Assembly: GCA_023431345.1 (NCBI GenBank)
Contig: JAEYWK010000111.1
Coordinates: forward strand, 62,001 to 126,000
Source of the DNA: Pseudomonadota bacterium
Lineage (GTDB): Bacteria > Myxococcota_A > Polyangia > Polyangiales > Polyangiaceae
Length of the DNA stretch: 64,000 nucleotides
Reading direction: 5' to 3'
Positions 28,537-37,927 of this stretch are shown piece by piece (position 1 is the stretch's first letter; each line of letters opens with the position of its first letter). The notes beneath the pieces are model-generated. The model was not told the DNA's origin. It did no database searches and was given only the letters and a program-made list of their open reading frames with translations. The translations under genes were made by a program, and so were the position numbers.

Positions 28537-29454
28537 TCAGTAACGGGGTACGGAAGGGTCGACCGCGACCGACCAGGCGTCGATGCCGCCCTTCAAGTTG
28601 TAGACCTTGCGAAAGCCCTCTTGCACGACGGACTGGGCGACGCCGCGGCTACGCACACCGTGGTGGCAATAAAACGCGACGGGCGTCTGCTTGTCGAGCG
28701 ATTTGAGGTACTCAGCGACCTCGTCGTTCAGCGTTTTTCCGGCGGCGATGCGGGCGATGTTGCCCTCGCTCTCCGGCCGCACGTCGAACAGCAGAAGCTC
28801 GCCGCGATCGAGCATCGCCTTGGCGTCTTGCGCCGACAGCTCGACGACCTGGGCGGGCTGGTTGGGGTTGTCGATCTTGAAGCCGCCGCTCGGCCCGTCG
28901 ATGTAGCCGATGTGGAGCCCCTGCGCGCGGCCCAGGCTCGAGCGGTTGACGTACAGCTTCAGACCGCCCAGGTCGACCTCGACCGCTCCGCGCTCGATCG
29001 GCGCGAAGAAGAGGTCGTGCTCGAACTGAGGGCTGATCGAGAGGTGGAGCGCCTCGGCGTCCCCCTCGGCGGCGGCGCGGAACGCGGCTACTGCTTCGGG
29101 GCTCGCGCTGATCCGCGGCGGGGCCAGCGGAGGCGCGTCTTTGGCCAAGAGCTGCGCGAGCTCCCCCGAGGCCTCGAGGTCGCGCACGATGTCGCAGCCG
29201 CCGACGAATTTGCCGTCGATGTACAGCTGCGGAATCGTCGGCCACTGTGAGTAGTCTTTGATGCCGTCGCGCAGCTCGGCCGACGACAGCACGTCGTGCG
29301 TTTGGTACTCCGGCACGTGCTGGTCGAGGATTTGCACCACTTGCGCCGAGAAGCCGCACTGGGGAGCGCGCCGCGTGCCCTTCATGAACAAGACGACGCG
29401 ATCACTCGCGACCAAGCCGTCGATGCGTTGCCGAAGCGCCTCACTCAATGCCAT
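28537..29454 (-). CDS. Monothiol glutaredoxin / A-type-like / rhodanese fusion
   Basis: 305 residues from ATG at 29452-29454. Domain 1 (about 1-105) is a Grx4-family monothiol glutaredoxin with CGFS at Cys33. Domain 2 (about 110-195) resembles the IscA/ErpA A-type Fe-S carrier fold (GGLKLYVNRSSL, YIDGPSGGFKIDNPN) but lacks the Cys residues that bind the cluster. Domain 3 (about 205-305) is a rhodanese with active Cys263 in YCHHGVRSRG. The three functions all belong to Fe-S cluster or sulfur handling. Its gene precedes bolA by 3 bp, forming a compact Fe-S unit. Confidence 0.9.
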   Translation of the reverse strand: MALSEALRQRIDGLVASDRVVLFMKGTRRAPQCGFSAQVVQILDQHVPEYQTHDVLSSAELRDGIKDYSQWPTIPQLYIDGKFVGGCDIVRDLEASGELAQLLAKDAPPLAPPRISASPEAVAAFRAAAEGDAEALHLSISPQFEHDLFFAPIERGAVEVDLGGLKLYVNRSSLGRAQGLHIGYIDGPSGGFKIDNPNQPAQVVELSAQDAKAMLDRGELLLFDVRPESEGNIARIAAGKTLNDEVAEYLKSLDKQTPVAFYCHHGVRSRGVAQSVVQEGFRKVYNLKGGIDAWSVAVDPSVPRY

Positions 29455-29536
29455 GCGGCGGGTGTCATAGCGCAGAAGGGCGCCGCCGCCCAGCTCCCCA
29501 AGAGGCCGGCAGTAGCGGCTCGGCCTTTCAAGCGGC

Positions 29537-31831
29537 ATGCTGAGCTTCGTGCCGCTGGCGGATGCCACCCAAAGCGTCGCGCTGCTCGGGCCGACCAACA
29601 CCGGCAAGACCCACCGCGCCGTGGAGCGCATGCTCGAGCACGACAGCGGCATGATCGGGCTGCCGTTGCGGCTGCTGGCGCGCGAGGTGTTCGACAAAGT
29701 CAGCGCGAAGGTAGGCGAAGATCGCGTGGCGCTGATCACGGGCGAAGAGAAGCGCGTCCCGCGTCGCCCGGACTATTGGGTGTGCACGACCGAGGCCATG
29801 CCGCTAGGCCGGGAGGTGGATTTCGTCGCCGTCGACGAGGTGCAGCTGGCGACGCACGACGAGCGTGGTCACATCTTCACCGATCGGCTGCTCCACGCCC
29901 GCGGCAAGCGCGAGAGCTGGTTCATGGGCTCCGCCAGCATGCGCGAGCTGCTGCAGCGGCTGGTACCGGCTGCCAAGCACCGTGAGCACCCGCGCCTGTC
30001 ACGGCTCTCGTACGTCGGCAGCAGCAAGCTGCAAAAGTTGCCGCCGCGCAGCGCCCTCGTCGCGTTCTCGATCCCGGAGCTTTACCAGCTCGCGGGTCGC
30101 TTGCGCGTGCTCCGCGGCGGGGCCGCGGTCGTGCTCGGCGCGCTCTCGCCGCGGGCTCGGAACGCGCAAGTGGCCATGTTTCAGGCGGGCGAGGTCGATT
30201 ACTTGGTCGCGACCGACGCCATCGGCATGGGCCTGAATTTGGACGTCGGGCACGTGTCCTTCGCCTCGCTCCGCAAGTTCGACGGCCAGCACGCGCGCGC
30301 CCTCAGTCAGCCCGAGCTCTCCCAAATCGCGGGCCGCGCGGGGCGCTACCTGCAAGACGGTACGTTCGGCACGCTCGCGCCGCTGGAGCTGCCGCCCGAG
30401 GTCGCGACGCAAATCGAGCAGCACCGCTTCGAGCCGGTGCGGCGAGCGCGCTATCGCAACTCGCAGCTCGACTTTTCGTCTCCCGAAGCGCTGCTCGCGT
30501 CGCTCGAAGCGCCGTCGCCGCTGGCGCAGCTGTCGGTCCCTTCGGGCGCGCTCGACGTGGCCGTGCTGCGCGCCCTGCTGCGCGAGCCGGAGATCGCAGC
30601 GCGCGCCCGGCGCGGCGCGGACCTCGAAAGGCTGTGGCAAGTCTGCGAAACCCCGGATTTCAGGCGCATCTTGTTCGAGGTCCACGCTTCGCTGCTAGGG
30701 GAGCTGTACCTCGAGCTCGCGGAGGGGCCGCTCGACGACGACTTTCTGGCGCGGCAAACGCGCGACTTTCACGATCTCGCGGGCGACGTGGACGCGCTCT
30801 TGGCGCGGACGGCGCGCCTTCGTACCTGGGCCTTCGTCGCCAACCGCCACGGCTGGGTGGAGAACGCCGAGCACTGGCGCCAAACGCTGATGCAGCTCGA
30901 GGACGGCCTGAGCGACGCGCTGCATCGCGGGCTCGTGGCGACTTTCGTCGAACGCCGCGGCCGCGCGCGCAGCGCCGCGAAGCGCGGCCAGCCGGATCGC
31001 TCGGTCGCGCCGGACGCGCTCATCGCCGGCGTGGACCGGCACCATCCCTTCGCGGCGCTGCAGAAGCTGAGGGCGCAGACCCACGAACCGGAGGCGCCGA
31101 AGGGCGCGCCGTCGAGCTGGGAGGAGCTGGTCGACGCGGCGCACGAGGCCTTCGCCCTCGACGCCTCGGGCGCGCTCCGGGCCGGCGCCCTCCGGCTCGG
31201 GCAGCTGACGCGCGGAGCGTCCGTGACGCGCCCGGAAGTGCGCTTGAGCGTGCCCGACGAGGTGCCCGCGGGCGTGCGGAGCCAACTGCAGCGGCGCCTG
31301 CTCGCCTTCGCCCGCGACGTCGCGGGCAGGCTCCTCTCCCCGCTGCTGCCGCTGCGCCGCTCGGAGCGGGCGCCGCTGCGCGCGATCGCCTACCAGCTGG
31401 AGCAAGGCCTCGGCAGCGCCAGTCGTGACGCGCTCGCGAGCACGCTAGCCGCGCTCAGCGAAGCGGACCGGCAAGAGCTGAACCGGAGCGTCGTCGAGCC
31501 GGGCACGTTCGCCGTGTTCATCCCTGCGCTGCTCGAGCCGGCGGCCTTGCAGCTGCGGCTCACGCTGGTGCAAGCCTTCGAGCCTACGCTGAAGCTCCCG
31601 CCGGTGGGCCGCGCGATCTTCGATCCGCAGCACCTACCGCCCGGGGCTTGGATGACGCTGGGATACGTCGTGCTCGGACGACGGGCCATTCGCTTGGATT
31701 TGGCCGAGCGCGTAGCGTCGCTAATCCGGCGAGGTCAGAGCGAGCGCGAAGCTTTGCGCTGCCTGGCCCTGCCAGCACGCGAGCAGCGCGAGCTCGGGGG
31801 CGCGTTCCGGAGCGCCCTTGCCCCGGAGTAG
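29537..31831 (+). CDS. SUV3-type DExH RNA helicase
   Basis: 764 residues. The helicase core (about 1-300) carries motif I as GPTNTGKT, the SUV3 hallmark form, motif II as DEVQ, ATDAIGMGLN for motif V and QIAGRAGR for motif VI. The C-terminal 450 residues are helical and poorly conserved by eye, with Arg-rich stretches. SUV3 works with degradosome nucleases in mitochondria, and bacterial homologues are found mainly in alphaproteobacteria and a few other groups. Probable role: RNA unwinding for decay. The gene is divergent from the Grx4 fusion and probably monocistronic. Confidence 0.85.
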   Translation: MLSFVPLADATQSVALLGPTNTGKTHRAVERMLEHDSGMIGLPLRLLAREVFDKVSAKVGEDRVALITGEEKRVPRRPDYWVCTTEAMPLGREVDFVAVDEVQLATHDERGHIFTDRLLHARGKRESWFMGSASMRELLQRLVPAAKHREHPRLSRLSYVGSSKLQKLPPRSALVAFSIPELYQLAGRLRVLRGGAAVVLGALSPRARNAQVAMFQAGEVDYLVATDAIGMGLNLDVGHVSFASLRKFDGQHARALSQPELSQIAGRAGRYLQDGTFGTLAPLELPPEVATQIEQHRFEPVRRARYRNSQLDFSSPEALLASLEAPSPLAQLSVPSGALDVAVLRALLREPEIAARARRGADLERLWQVCETPDFRRILFEVHASLLGELYLELAEGPLDDDFLARQTRDFHDLAGDVDALLARTARLRTWAFVANRHGWVENAEHWRQTLMQLEDGLSDALHRGLVATFVERRGRARSAAKRGQPDRSVAPDALIAGVDRHHPFAALQKLRAQTHEPEAPKGAPSSWEELVDAAHEAFALDASGALRAGALRLGQLTRGASVTRPEVRLSVPDEVPAGVRSQLQRRLLAFARDVAGRLLSPLLPLRRSERAPLRAIAYQLEQGLGSASRDALASTLAALSEADRQELNRSVVEPGTFAVFIPALLEPAALQLRLTLVQAFEPTLKLPPVGRAIFDPQHLPPGAWMTLGYVVLGRRAIRLDLAERVASLIRRGQSEREALRCLALPAREQRELGGAFRSALAPE

Positions 31832-31854
31832 CCGTCTCGATCCGGGGACGCGCC

Positions 31855-33405
31855 CTACACGATCCAGAAGCGCTTGCTGAGCGCGCTGCGCCGCTTGGCG
31901 TCGACGACTTCGCTGACTTGACGCGCGGCGAGCTTCTCGAACAGGGCCTCGGCGTGTTGCTCCAGCTTGAAGCGCATCTCGTCTTCGTGAATCGGGAAGA
32001 GCGCGTAAAGCTGCACGACCTTGCCGTCGCTGGTCTCGCAGCGGCTCAGCGCGTCGTCGAACAGGCTCGGCCGGCCGACGATCACGCAGCAGTGCTGGGT
32101 GCTCTCGTCGTAGGGCTCGGCGGGGTCGCCGTTGGGAATCGTGTGACCGAAGCCGATCCAGGTATCGTAGAGGTGCGGTAGCCGCGCCACGCTCTTGAGC
32201 GCGCGCATGGGCCAGTACCAACGCTCGTCCTTGGCTTGCTCACCGTCAATCGGCCAATCGCTGGGCAGCACCACCATCAGCTCCGCGAACGCGGGCGCGT
32301 CCGCTTCCTCCGGCACCTGCATCGGCAGCGCGCTCATGCCCTGGGTCACCAGCACATGGTAGGGCCGCTCGGCCGTCGCCGGAAAGACCAGCACGTCGAG
32401 GTGCACCGTGTCCGAGAGCAGCTCGTGAAAGACGGTGGCGATGCCGCCGAGGTGCTGCTCGAGGTGCGCGCTCCAGCGCTGGGCTTCTTCTTCGCTCACC
32501 TCCGCGATCGAGACCGAGTGATCCGCCTCCGACTCGTGCACCCAGCGAACGACTTCGCGCGGCGGAGGGTTGTCGCTCTGCGCCAGTCGCGGAGACCAGC
32601 GGCCACCGGGGCCGAGCACCGGCTCGGTCGGGACGTGGTCGCTGCCGAAGCGGGCTGCGCCGCTGAGCTCTTGCACGAAGTGGATGACGACGTCGCCGTC
32701 GAGGCCCAAATCCGGCAGCAGCACTTGGTGATCGTACGGCGTCGATTTCGCTCCCAACGTGCCGACGCCCACCGTCTCCACGAGCCAGTGCTTGCCCGAT
32801 GAGTACGCCCGCGTGGACACCCACAGGTCCGGCACGTGCTGCCCCGACGCTTGTTGCAGCAGCTTTTCGCGAGCCACGTCGGGCTCGGTCAGCACTTCAC
32901 CGTTCGGGGCAAACCAGGCCACGGCCCCCGAGAGCGCCAACACTTCCGCCGCGAGCGCGGCGAGCCGGGTGAGCTCGGCGTGCACATCACGGTCCTCAGG
33001 GCTCACGAGCGCGTCTTCGTCGGCACCGAAAATGTAAGACAGGCTCAGCTTCACGAACGCGACGTGCTCCGATGACGGCGCGGCGCCTTGAGCCCCCGCC
33101 CGCGCGAGACCGAACGGAAAGGTCGCAAGCCCGAATTGGCGCATCGACCAGGCCATGAAAAGCTCTGGATCCGTCTCGGGGCTCCCCATCGAATCGGGCC
33201 ACGGGCGGTGGAACAGCTCCACCGCGACGCCGCCATTGGAGCCCGAGTCGCTCTCGAACATCAGGCAGCCTTCGCCTGCCAGCCAGTACGGAGCGTCGCT
33301 CGATTTCTCGATGCGCTGGCGCGGCGACAAGTGCCTGAGGCACGACTCGAGCTCGTCGAGCGACACCGCTCGCTCGAACAGAACGACGCCGGTCTGCAAG
33401 AACAT
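31855..33405 (-). CDS. DUF4261 and SUFU domain fusion protein
   Basis: 516 residues. The first half (about 60-260) matches the DUF4261 pattern (FHRPWPDSMGSPETDPELFMAW, FPFGLARA). The second half (about 300-510) is a Suppressor-of-fused-like SUFU domain (HLDVLVFPATAERPYHVLVT, GMSALPMQVP, ELMVVLPSDWP, ERWYWPMRALKSVARLPH, and TIPNGDP). Bacterial SUFU proteins are often linked to polymorphic-toxin immunity or to housekeeping, but no toxin is visible here. There is no signal peptide, so it is probably cytoplasmic. It converges with the SUV3 gene across 23 bp. Confidence 0.8.
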   Translation of the reverse strand: MFLQTGVVLFERAVSLDELESCLRHLSPRQRIEKSSDAPYWLAGEGCLMFESDSGSNGGVAVELFHRPWPDSMGSPETDPELFMAWSMRQFGLATFPFGLARAGAQGAAPSSEHVAFVKLSLSYIFGADEDALVSPEDRDVHAELTRLAALAAEVLALSGAVAWFAPNGEVLTEPDVAREKLLQQASGQHVPDLWVSTRAYSSGKHWLVETVGVGTLGAKSTPYDHQVLLPDLGLDGDVVIHFVQELSGAARFGSDHVPTEPVLGPGGRWSPRLAQSDNPPPREVVRWVHESEADHSVSIAEVSEEEAQRWSAHLEQHLGGIATVFHELLSDTVHLDVLVFPATAERPYHVLVTQGMSALPMQVPEEADAPAFAELMVVLPSDWPIDGEQAKDERWYWPMRALKSVARLPHLYDTWIGFGHTIPNGDPAEPYDESTQHCCVIVGRPSLFDDALSRCETSDGKVVQLYALFPIHEDEMRFKLEQHAEALFEKLAARQVSEVVDAKRRSALSKRFWIV

Positions 33406-33519
33406 GGCCCCCCCACGCTATTAAGCGCAAGCCCTTCGCACAATGGCATAAGCGCTCGTGTCGCCCCGATCCTGGGGTCGCCTCGCGGATTTTCTTCTGC
33501 AGCAGCAGCGCGGCTCGGC

Positions 33520-33930
33520 CTACTCGAGCGGCAGCTCGCCATAGCCCTTGCCGGTGAGCTGAAGTAGACAAAAACCGTTACCGAAAGGATCCGAGAGCAG
33601 CGCCAGGTGCCCGTAAGGCGCCGCTTCGGGCGACTGCTCCAAGCTCGCCCCCGCCGCGACCGCGCGCGCGACGGCCGCGTGGATGTCGGAGACGACGAAG
33701 TCCAAGTGTACCGGTGTCCAGTGGCGGCTGTACAGGCGCGAGCTCTCGGCGCCGCTGAACGGCTCGCTGCCGGCGGCCTTGAGCAGCAGGTAGATCGGAG
33801 CTTGCGCGCCGAGCAGCTCCACGAAGCCGCCGCGGAAGCGCCGCCCCACGTGCAGATCCAAACCTTCGGTGTAGAAGCGCACCGCGCGCGCGATGTCGTC
33901 CACGTCGAGATTGACGAGCACGTGAGCCAT
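33520..33930 (-). CDS. VOC (glyoxalase/bleomycin-resistance fold) family protein
   Basis: 136 residues in two beta-alpha-beta-beta-beta halves: LVNLDVDDIARAVRFYTEGL, then TPVHLDFVVSDIHAAVARAV, ending in LLSDPFGNGFCLLQL. Possible metal ligands are a His in the second half (VHLDF) and a late acidic or aromatic position, but the full glyoxalase I ligand set cannot be confirmed. These proteins cover isomerases, dioxygenases and drug-binding proteins, so the function remains general. It is 114 bp upstream of the SUFU-fusion gene on the same strand. Confidence 0.85.
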   Translation of the reverse strand: MAHVLVNLDVDDIARAVRFYTEGLDLHVGRRFRGGFVELLGAQAPIYLLLKAAGSEPFSGAESSRLYSRHWTPVHLDFVVSDIHAAVARAVAAGASLEQSPEAAPYGHLALLSDPFGNGFCLLQLTGKGYGELPLE

Positions 33931-34016
33931 GCGCGGAGCTTGCCAAGTCGCGCCAGCGCGTACCAGACGCGCTTTGCCCGAGGCGTCTTGGCGACGCCTG
34001 CGCGATCGGAGGGACC

Positions 34017-34421
34017 TCAGCTCGAGCGAGGAGCGAGCCTCACCGACGTGGCCTCCGCCTGCTCGCGCACCACGGACAGCCAGAAGGCTTCACCGCGAAA
34101 TTCGCTCATTTTTCCGAGTTTTTGCCCGTTTCGAAACAACAAGAAATGAGGGATCCCGTAGACGGCATAGCGGCGCGCCACCTCGGGGTGCTCGTAGGCG
34201 TTGAGCGCCACGAAGTCGACCGCGAGAGGCTCGAGCTCAGGGAGCAGCCGAGGCAAGCTACGCTTGAAGATCTCACAGTTCGGGCAATCAGGCCCCCACA
34301 AGTACAAGAGCAGGAGGCGGTCTGTCGACTCCGCGAGCAGCCGATCGAGCTCGCTGGGCGAGATGTCACGCACGCTGCTGCCCTGACGAACGAGTGCGGT
34401 CCTGCTTTGACGACATGGCAA
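34017..34421 (-). CDS. Thioredoxin-like protein
   Basis: Up to 134 residues. The fold is thioredoxin-like: LLLYLWGPDCPNCEIFKRSL with active site CPNC, followed by LEPLAVDFVALNAYEHPEVARRYAVYGIPHFLLFRNG with the cis-Pro (GIPH). The W-x-x-x-C-P-N-C motif suggests a redox-active protein. No signal peptide is visible, so it is cytoplasmic. The start is uncertain: an in-frame GTG at 34371-34373 (RDISPSEL follows) gives a more typical thioredoxin length and has AGGGC upstream. Confidence 0.8.
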   Translation of the reverse strand: MPCRQSRTALVRQGSSVRDISPSELDRLLAESTDRLLLLYLWGPDCPNCEIFKRSLPRLLPELEPLAVDFVALNAYEHPEVARRYAVYGIPHFLLFRNGQKLGKMSEFRGEAFWLSVVREQAEATSVRLAPRSS

Positions 34422-34540
34422 TGAGCGTAGCGTTCACCGAACCGCGACGGTACTACTCGGCGAGCAGCACCCAGTCAGACTGCTCGGTGCTTGTGCGCTC
34501 CACCAGCCGCCGGAGCCGCCCCCAAGCTGAGCCCCCAGAA

Positions 34541-34573
34541 ACGAAGACGCCCCGCGACCGTAGCCGCGAGGCG
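34541..34573 (-). terminator. Intrinsic terminator of the EF-G gene
   Basis: Read on the minus strand after the EF-G stop at 34600: a 9-bp GC-rich stem (CGCCTCGCG with CGCGGGGCG, one mismatch) closes an 8-base loop at 34548-34573 and is followed by TCTTCGTTTCT. Position, stem and T-rich trailer fit an intrinsic terminator about 27 bp downstream of the stop codon. Confidence 0.55.
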
Positions 34574-34599
34574 CTTCGAGCTCGTGAGAAGGGGGAGCC

Positions 34600-36735
34600 T
34601 TACTTGCGAGCGGCGGCTTCCTTCGCCTGCTGCTCGCGGAACTTCTTCACCATCTCCTCTTGCTCCTGCTTCGGCACCGCTTGGTACTTGGCAAACTCCA
34701 TCGTGTACTGGCCCTTGCCCTGCGTGGCGGAGCGGAGATCCGTCGAGTAGCCGAACATGCTGTTGAGCGGCACCTCGGCGGTGATCGTGACGTTCTCGTC
34801 ACTCTTCGTCTCCAAGATGACGCCGCGGCGCTGGTTCACCTGACCGACGACCGCGCCCTGGAACTCCACGGGAGCTTCGACCTCGACCTTCATGATCGGC
34901 TCGAGGATGATCGGCTTGGCGCCGCCGTACGCCTCGCGGAAGCCCATCAAGGCCGCCGTCTTGAACGCCATTTCGGACGAGTCGACCGCGTGGTAGGCGC
35001 CGTCGTTCAAGACGCAGCGTACGCCGACGACGGGGAAGCCGATCAGCGAGCCCTTCTTGATGCCTTCCTTGAAGCCCTTGTCGCAGGCGGGGATGAACTC
35101 ACGCGGGATGATGCCGCCGACGATCTCGTCGACGAACTCATAAGTCTCCACCGCGTCGGCCGGCAGCGGCTCGATGTAGCCGCCGATCTTCGCGTACTGA
35201 CCGGAGCCGCCGGTCTGCTTCTTGTGGGTGTAAGCGAGCTCGGAGCGCTGCGAGATGGTCTCGCGGTAGGCCACCTGCGGCTTGCCGGACACCACGTCGC
35301 AGTTGTACTCGCGCTTCATGCGCTCGATGTAGATGTCGAGGTGGAGCTCGCCCATGCCGGAGATGATGGTCTCCTGGCTCTCCTCGTCCTGGTGGACGCG
35401 GAAGGTGGGGTCCTCCTTGGTGAAGCGGTTGAGCGCCTTGGAGAAGTTCGCCTCCGCCGCGCGGTCCTTCGGGCGAACCGCCAGCGAAATCACGGCTGCC
35501 GGCACGTGCATCGAGGTGAGCGTGTAGTTCACCTTACCGTCGGTGAAGGTCTCACCGGAGGAGGCCTCCACGCCGTAGAAGGCCACGATGTCACCGGCTT
35601 CCGCCGTCTGAATCTCTTCGCGATCGTCCGAGTGCATGCGGAACATGCGCGGGACGCGCACCTTACGGCGCTCGTTCGAGATGTTGTAGATGGTGTCGCC
35701 CGCGGTGACCTGGCCCTGGTACACGCGGAAGTAGGTGAGCTGGCCGTACTTGTCCTGCTGCAGCTTGAACGCCAGACCGACGAACGGCTTGGACGCATCG
35801 CTCTCGATGAGGACCTTCTCCTCGCCCTTGTCCTGATCGTGACCCTCGTTCCTGACCTCGGTCGGGTTCGGCAAGAAGGCGAGCACGCCGTCGAGCAAGA
35901 GCTGCACGCCCTTGTTCTTGACGGCGGAGCCGCACATCACCGGCGTCATCTTGAGGGCGAGCGTGGCGCGACGGATGGCGGCGCGTAGCTCGTCGTCGCT
36001 GATCGGCTCTTCCGCGAGGAACTTCTCGCCCAGCGCGTCGTCGACGTCGGCGACCTTCTCGATCATCTCGGCGCGCGCGGCCTTCACCTTGTCGGCGTAC
36101 TCGGCTGGCGGGTCCGTCTCGATGATCTTCTCGCCGTCGCTGCCCTCGAAGTAGTAGGCCTTGCCGGAGATGGCGTCGATGATGCCTTGGAACCGGTCTT
36201 CAGCGCCGATCGGCACCTGCAGACAGACGGGGTGGTGACCGAGCTTCTCCTTGAGCATCGCCGCGACGCGCTCGTAGTTGGCGCCGGGGTTGTCCATCTT
36301 GTTGACGAACGCGATGCGCGGCACGCTGTAGCGCTTCATCTGACGGTCGACGGTGATCGACTGTGACTGCACGCCCTTGCCGGAGTCGAGCACGAGGATG
36401 GCGCCGTCGAGCACGCGCAGCGCGCGCTCCACCTCGATGGTGAAGTCGACGTGCCCGGGCGTGTCGATGATGTTGATGTTGTACTCGTCGAGGGTGCCCT
36501 TGTGACCCTTCCACACGCAGTACGTGGCGGCAGACTGGATCGTGATGCCCTTCTCGCGCTCCAGATCCATCGAGTCCATCTTGGCGCCGACGCCGTCCTT
36601 GCCGCGCACCTCGTGGATGGCGTGGATGCGGCCCGTGTAGAACAAGATGCGCTCGGTGAGCGTCGTCTTGCCCGAGTCGATGTGGGCGGAGATACCGATG
36701 TTACGGATGCGTTCGAGAGGGATACGAGTTGCCAC
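34600..36735 (-). CDS. Elongation factor G, mitochondrial-type (spdEFG1)
   Basis: 711 residues from GTG at 36733-36735. All GTPase and translocase domains are present: AHIDSGKTT (P-loop), ITIQSAATY (switch I), DTPGHVDF (switch II), NKMD, and domains II to V. Two marks set it apart from standard Fus[21 protein letters not shown] and [10 protein letters not shown] match mitochondrial EFG1 and the bacterial spdEFG1 branch known from spirochaetes, planctomycetes and deltaproteobacteria. In that branch spdEFG1 does translocation and a separate spdEFG2 does ribosome recycling. No rpsL, rpsG or tuf gene flanks it, which also fits. Confidence 0.93.
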   Translation of the reverse strand: MATRIPLERIRNIGISAHIDSGKTTLTERILFYTGRIHAIHEVRGKDGVGAKMDSMDLEREKGITIQSAATYCVWKGHKGTLDEYNINIIDTPGHVDFTIEVERALRVLDGAILVLDSGKGVQSQSITVDRQMKRYSVPRIAFVNKMDNPGANYERVAAMLKEKLGHHPVCLQVPIGAEDRFQGIIDAISGKAYYFEGSDGEKIIETDPPAEYADKVKAARAEMIEKVADVDDALGEKFLAEEPISDDELRAAIRRATLALKMTPVMCGSAVKNKGVQLLLDGVLAFLPNPTEVRNEGHDQDKGEEKVLIESDASKPFVGLAFKLQQDKYGQLTYFRVYQGQVTAGDTIYNISNERRKVRVPRMFRMHSDDREEIQTAEAGDIVAFYGVEASSGETFTDGKVNYTLTSMHVPAAVISLAVRPKDRAAEANFSKALNRFTKEDPTFRVHQDEESQETIISGMGELHLDIYIERMKREYNCDVVSGKPQVAYRETISQRSELAYTHKKQTGGSGQYAKIGGYIEPLPADAVETYEFVDEIVGGIIPREFIPACDKGFKEGIKKGSLIGFPVVGVRCVLNDGAYHAVDSSEMAFKTAALMGFREAYGGAKPIILEPIMKVEVEAPVEFQGAVVGQVNQRRGVILETKSDENVTITAEVPLNSMFGYSTDLRSATQGKGQYTMEFAKYQAVPKQEQEEMVKKFREQQAKEAAARK

Positions 36736-37115
36736 GGTGGGCGCCCTCTTAGCACAACCACGGCCTGCGCCAACCACGGCGCGCTCGGAGCCCGATTGCG
36801 GTTGAAATTCCGCCTCGGGAGGCGAAGAAAGCCCCCGCGCACGGCCCCGTCCCCCCGCGCTCGGCTTGCGGTGGCCCCTCGCGGCGGCTCACTGGTTACC
36901 CTTCGCCCGCTCCCGGCTCGACGTCGTCCGTCGAGCCCCCCTCCCGCTCGTGACCGAGCGACGCCGCGAGCAGGCCCAGGTCCATTTGCCCAGATCTACC
37001 TACAGAGTCCGAGCACTTCCCACGGCTGTGGCTGGATGTGTGAGCGCTCTGCGCGGCGGGCGAAGGTCGTAAAACTTCCCCAAGCCGGAGCGACCTGAGT
37101 TAGGTTGGAAGATCC
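36736..37115. other. Divergent intergenic region between EF-G and STAS-like gene
   Basis: About 380 bp. GAGGG lies about 9 bases before the EF-G GTG start. The rest is GC-rich with several Arg/Pro-like shadow frames and no credible gene. The last 45 bp before the + strand gene are AT-richer (GTAAAACTTCCCC, GAGTTAGG) and probably carry its promoter, but no firm consensus was found. Confidence 0.4.
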
Positions 37116-37649
37116 ATGCATAGCAGCGTGCAATCCGATGCGGGTCGAGGACAACGCATGTCGCAGTTCGATGCTTCCGCGGGCGCCCCGGGTGCTCGTT
37201 TCGAGGTCAAACACTCCGGTGACGGACTCACGATGGCGGCGCGCGGCCCGATCAGCGTCGCGCTGTGGAAGGCCAAGCCGTCGCGCTTGCTCTTCGAAGT
37301 CCAACGTAACGAGCTGGCGAAGGTCGTCGACGCACACCGCGGAAGTGCGGCGTTCATCTGCATCGTCCAGGAAGGCACGCCCGACCCCGAAGACGACGTG
37401 CGCAAAGCCTCGGCCGATATGATCAGCTCGCACGGCGCCAACCTCGCCGCCGTCGCCTGCGTGATCGAGGGCAGCGGATTTCGCGCCGCGATCACGCGCA
37501 CGGTGCTGACAGGCATCGTTTTTCTCGCCCGGAACCCCTCGCCCACCAAGTTCTTCGAGAACGTGCAAGGCGCGACGACGTGGCTGGGCACTCGCATCGG
37601 TAAAGAGCGCGTCGTGGGCTTGAGCGAGAGCATCGCCAGCCTGCGCTGA
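37116..37649 (+). CDS. Hypothetical protein, possibly STAS-like
   Basis: 177 residues from ATG with GGAAG at five bases; an internal ATG at 37158 with GAGGA upstream is an alternative start. The protein alternates beta and alpha segments (LLFEVQRNELAKVVDA, GSAAFICIVQEG, NLAAVACVIEGSGFRAAITRTVLTGIVFL), an outline shared with SpoIIAA/STAS-like proteins; one central helix is quite hydrophobic but does not look like a membrane helix. Proteins of this look recur in Polyangiales without known function. It stands alone between two minus-strand genes. Confidence 0.6.
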   Translation: MHSSVQSDAGRGQRMSQFDASAGAPGARFEVKHSGDGLTMAARGPISVALWKAKPSRLLFEVQRNELAKVVDAHRGSAAFICIVQEGTPDPEDDVRKASADMISSHGANLAAVACVIEGSGFRAAITRTVLTGIVFLARNPSPTKFFENVQGATTWLGTRIGKERVVGLSESIASLR

Positions 37650-37927
37650 GACCGCGCCCCGCCCCGGGGGCTGCTCGCAGCTCCATAGAGGGCACCCCGG
37701 CTTCTCGTTCGAGAGAAGCCAGGGCCCCGGAAAAATTCCCCCCTTCCTTGTTCCCCACCCCGAGCGCGAGCTGGCGATGCTCACGCGGTCCCCGGACTGG
37801 TTGGTACGCCCGCCCACCGTTCCCGTTGTGCTACCCCCAGCGACTAAGCAACCCGCATGCCAGCGCAACGACTCACAGGAAGCGCGGGGTTCTCGGGTTG
37901 AGTGCCCCCGCGGCGAGCTGACCTGCA
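37650..37927. other. Convergent intergenic region with hairpin and pyrimidine-rich tract
   Basis: Between the convergent STAS-like and PEGA genes. A perfect 8-bp stem GGCTTCTC / GAGAAGCC with a 6-base loop lies at 37699-37720, about 50 bp after the + strand stop, and is followed by AAAAATT rather than a T-run, so its orientation as a terminator is unclear. A pyrimidine-rich block (CCCCCCTTCCTTGTTCCCC, about 37738-37757) resembles the tracts near 1.34 kb and 59.98 kb. No gene is seen. Confidence 0.5.
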
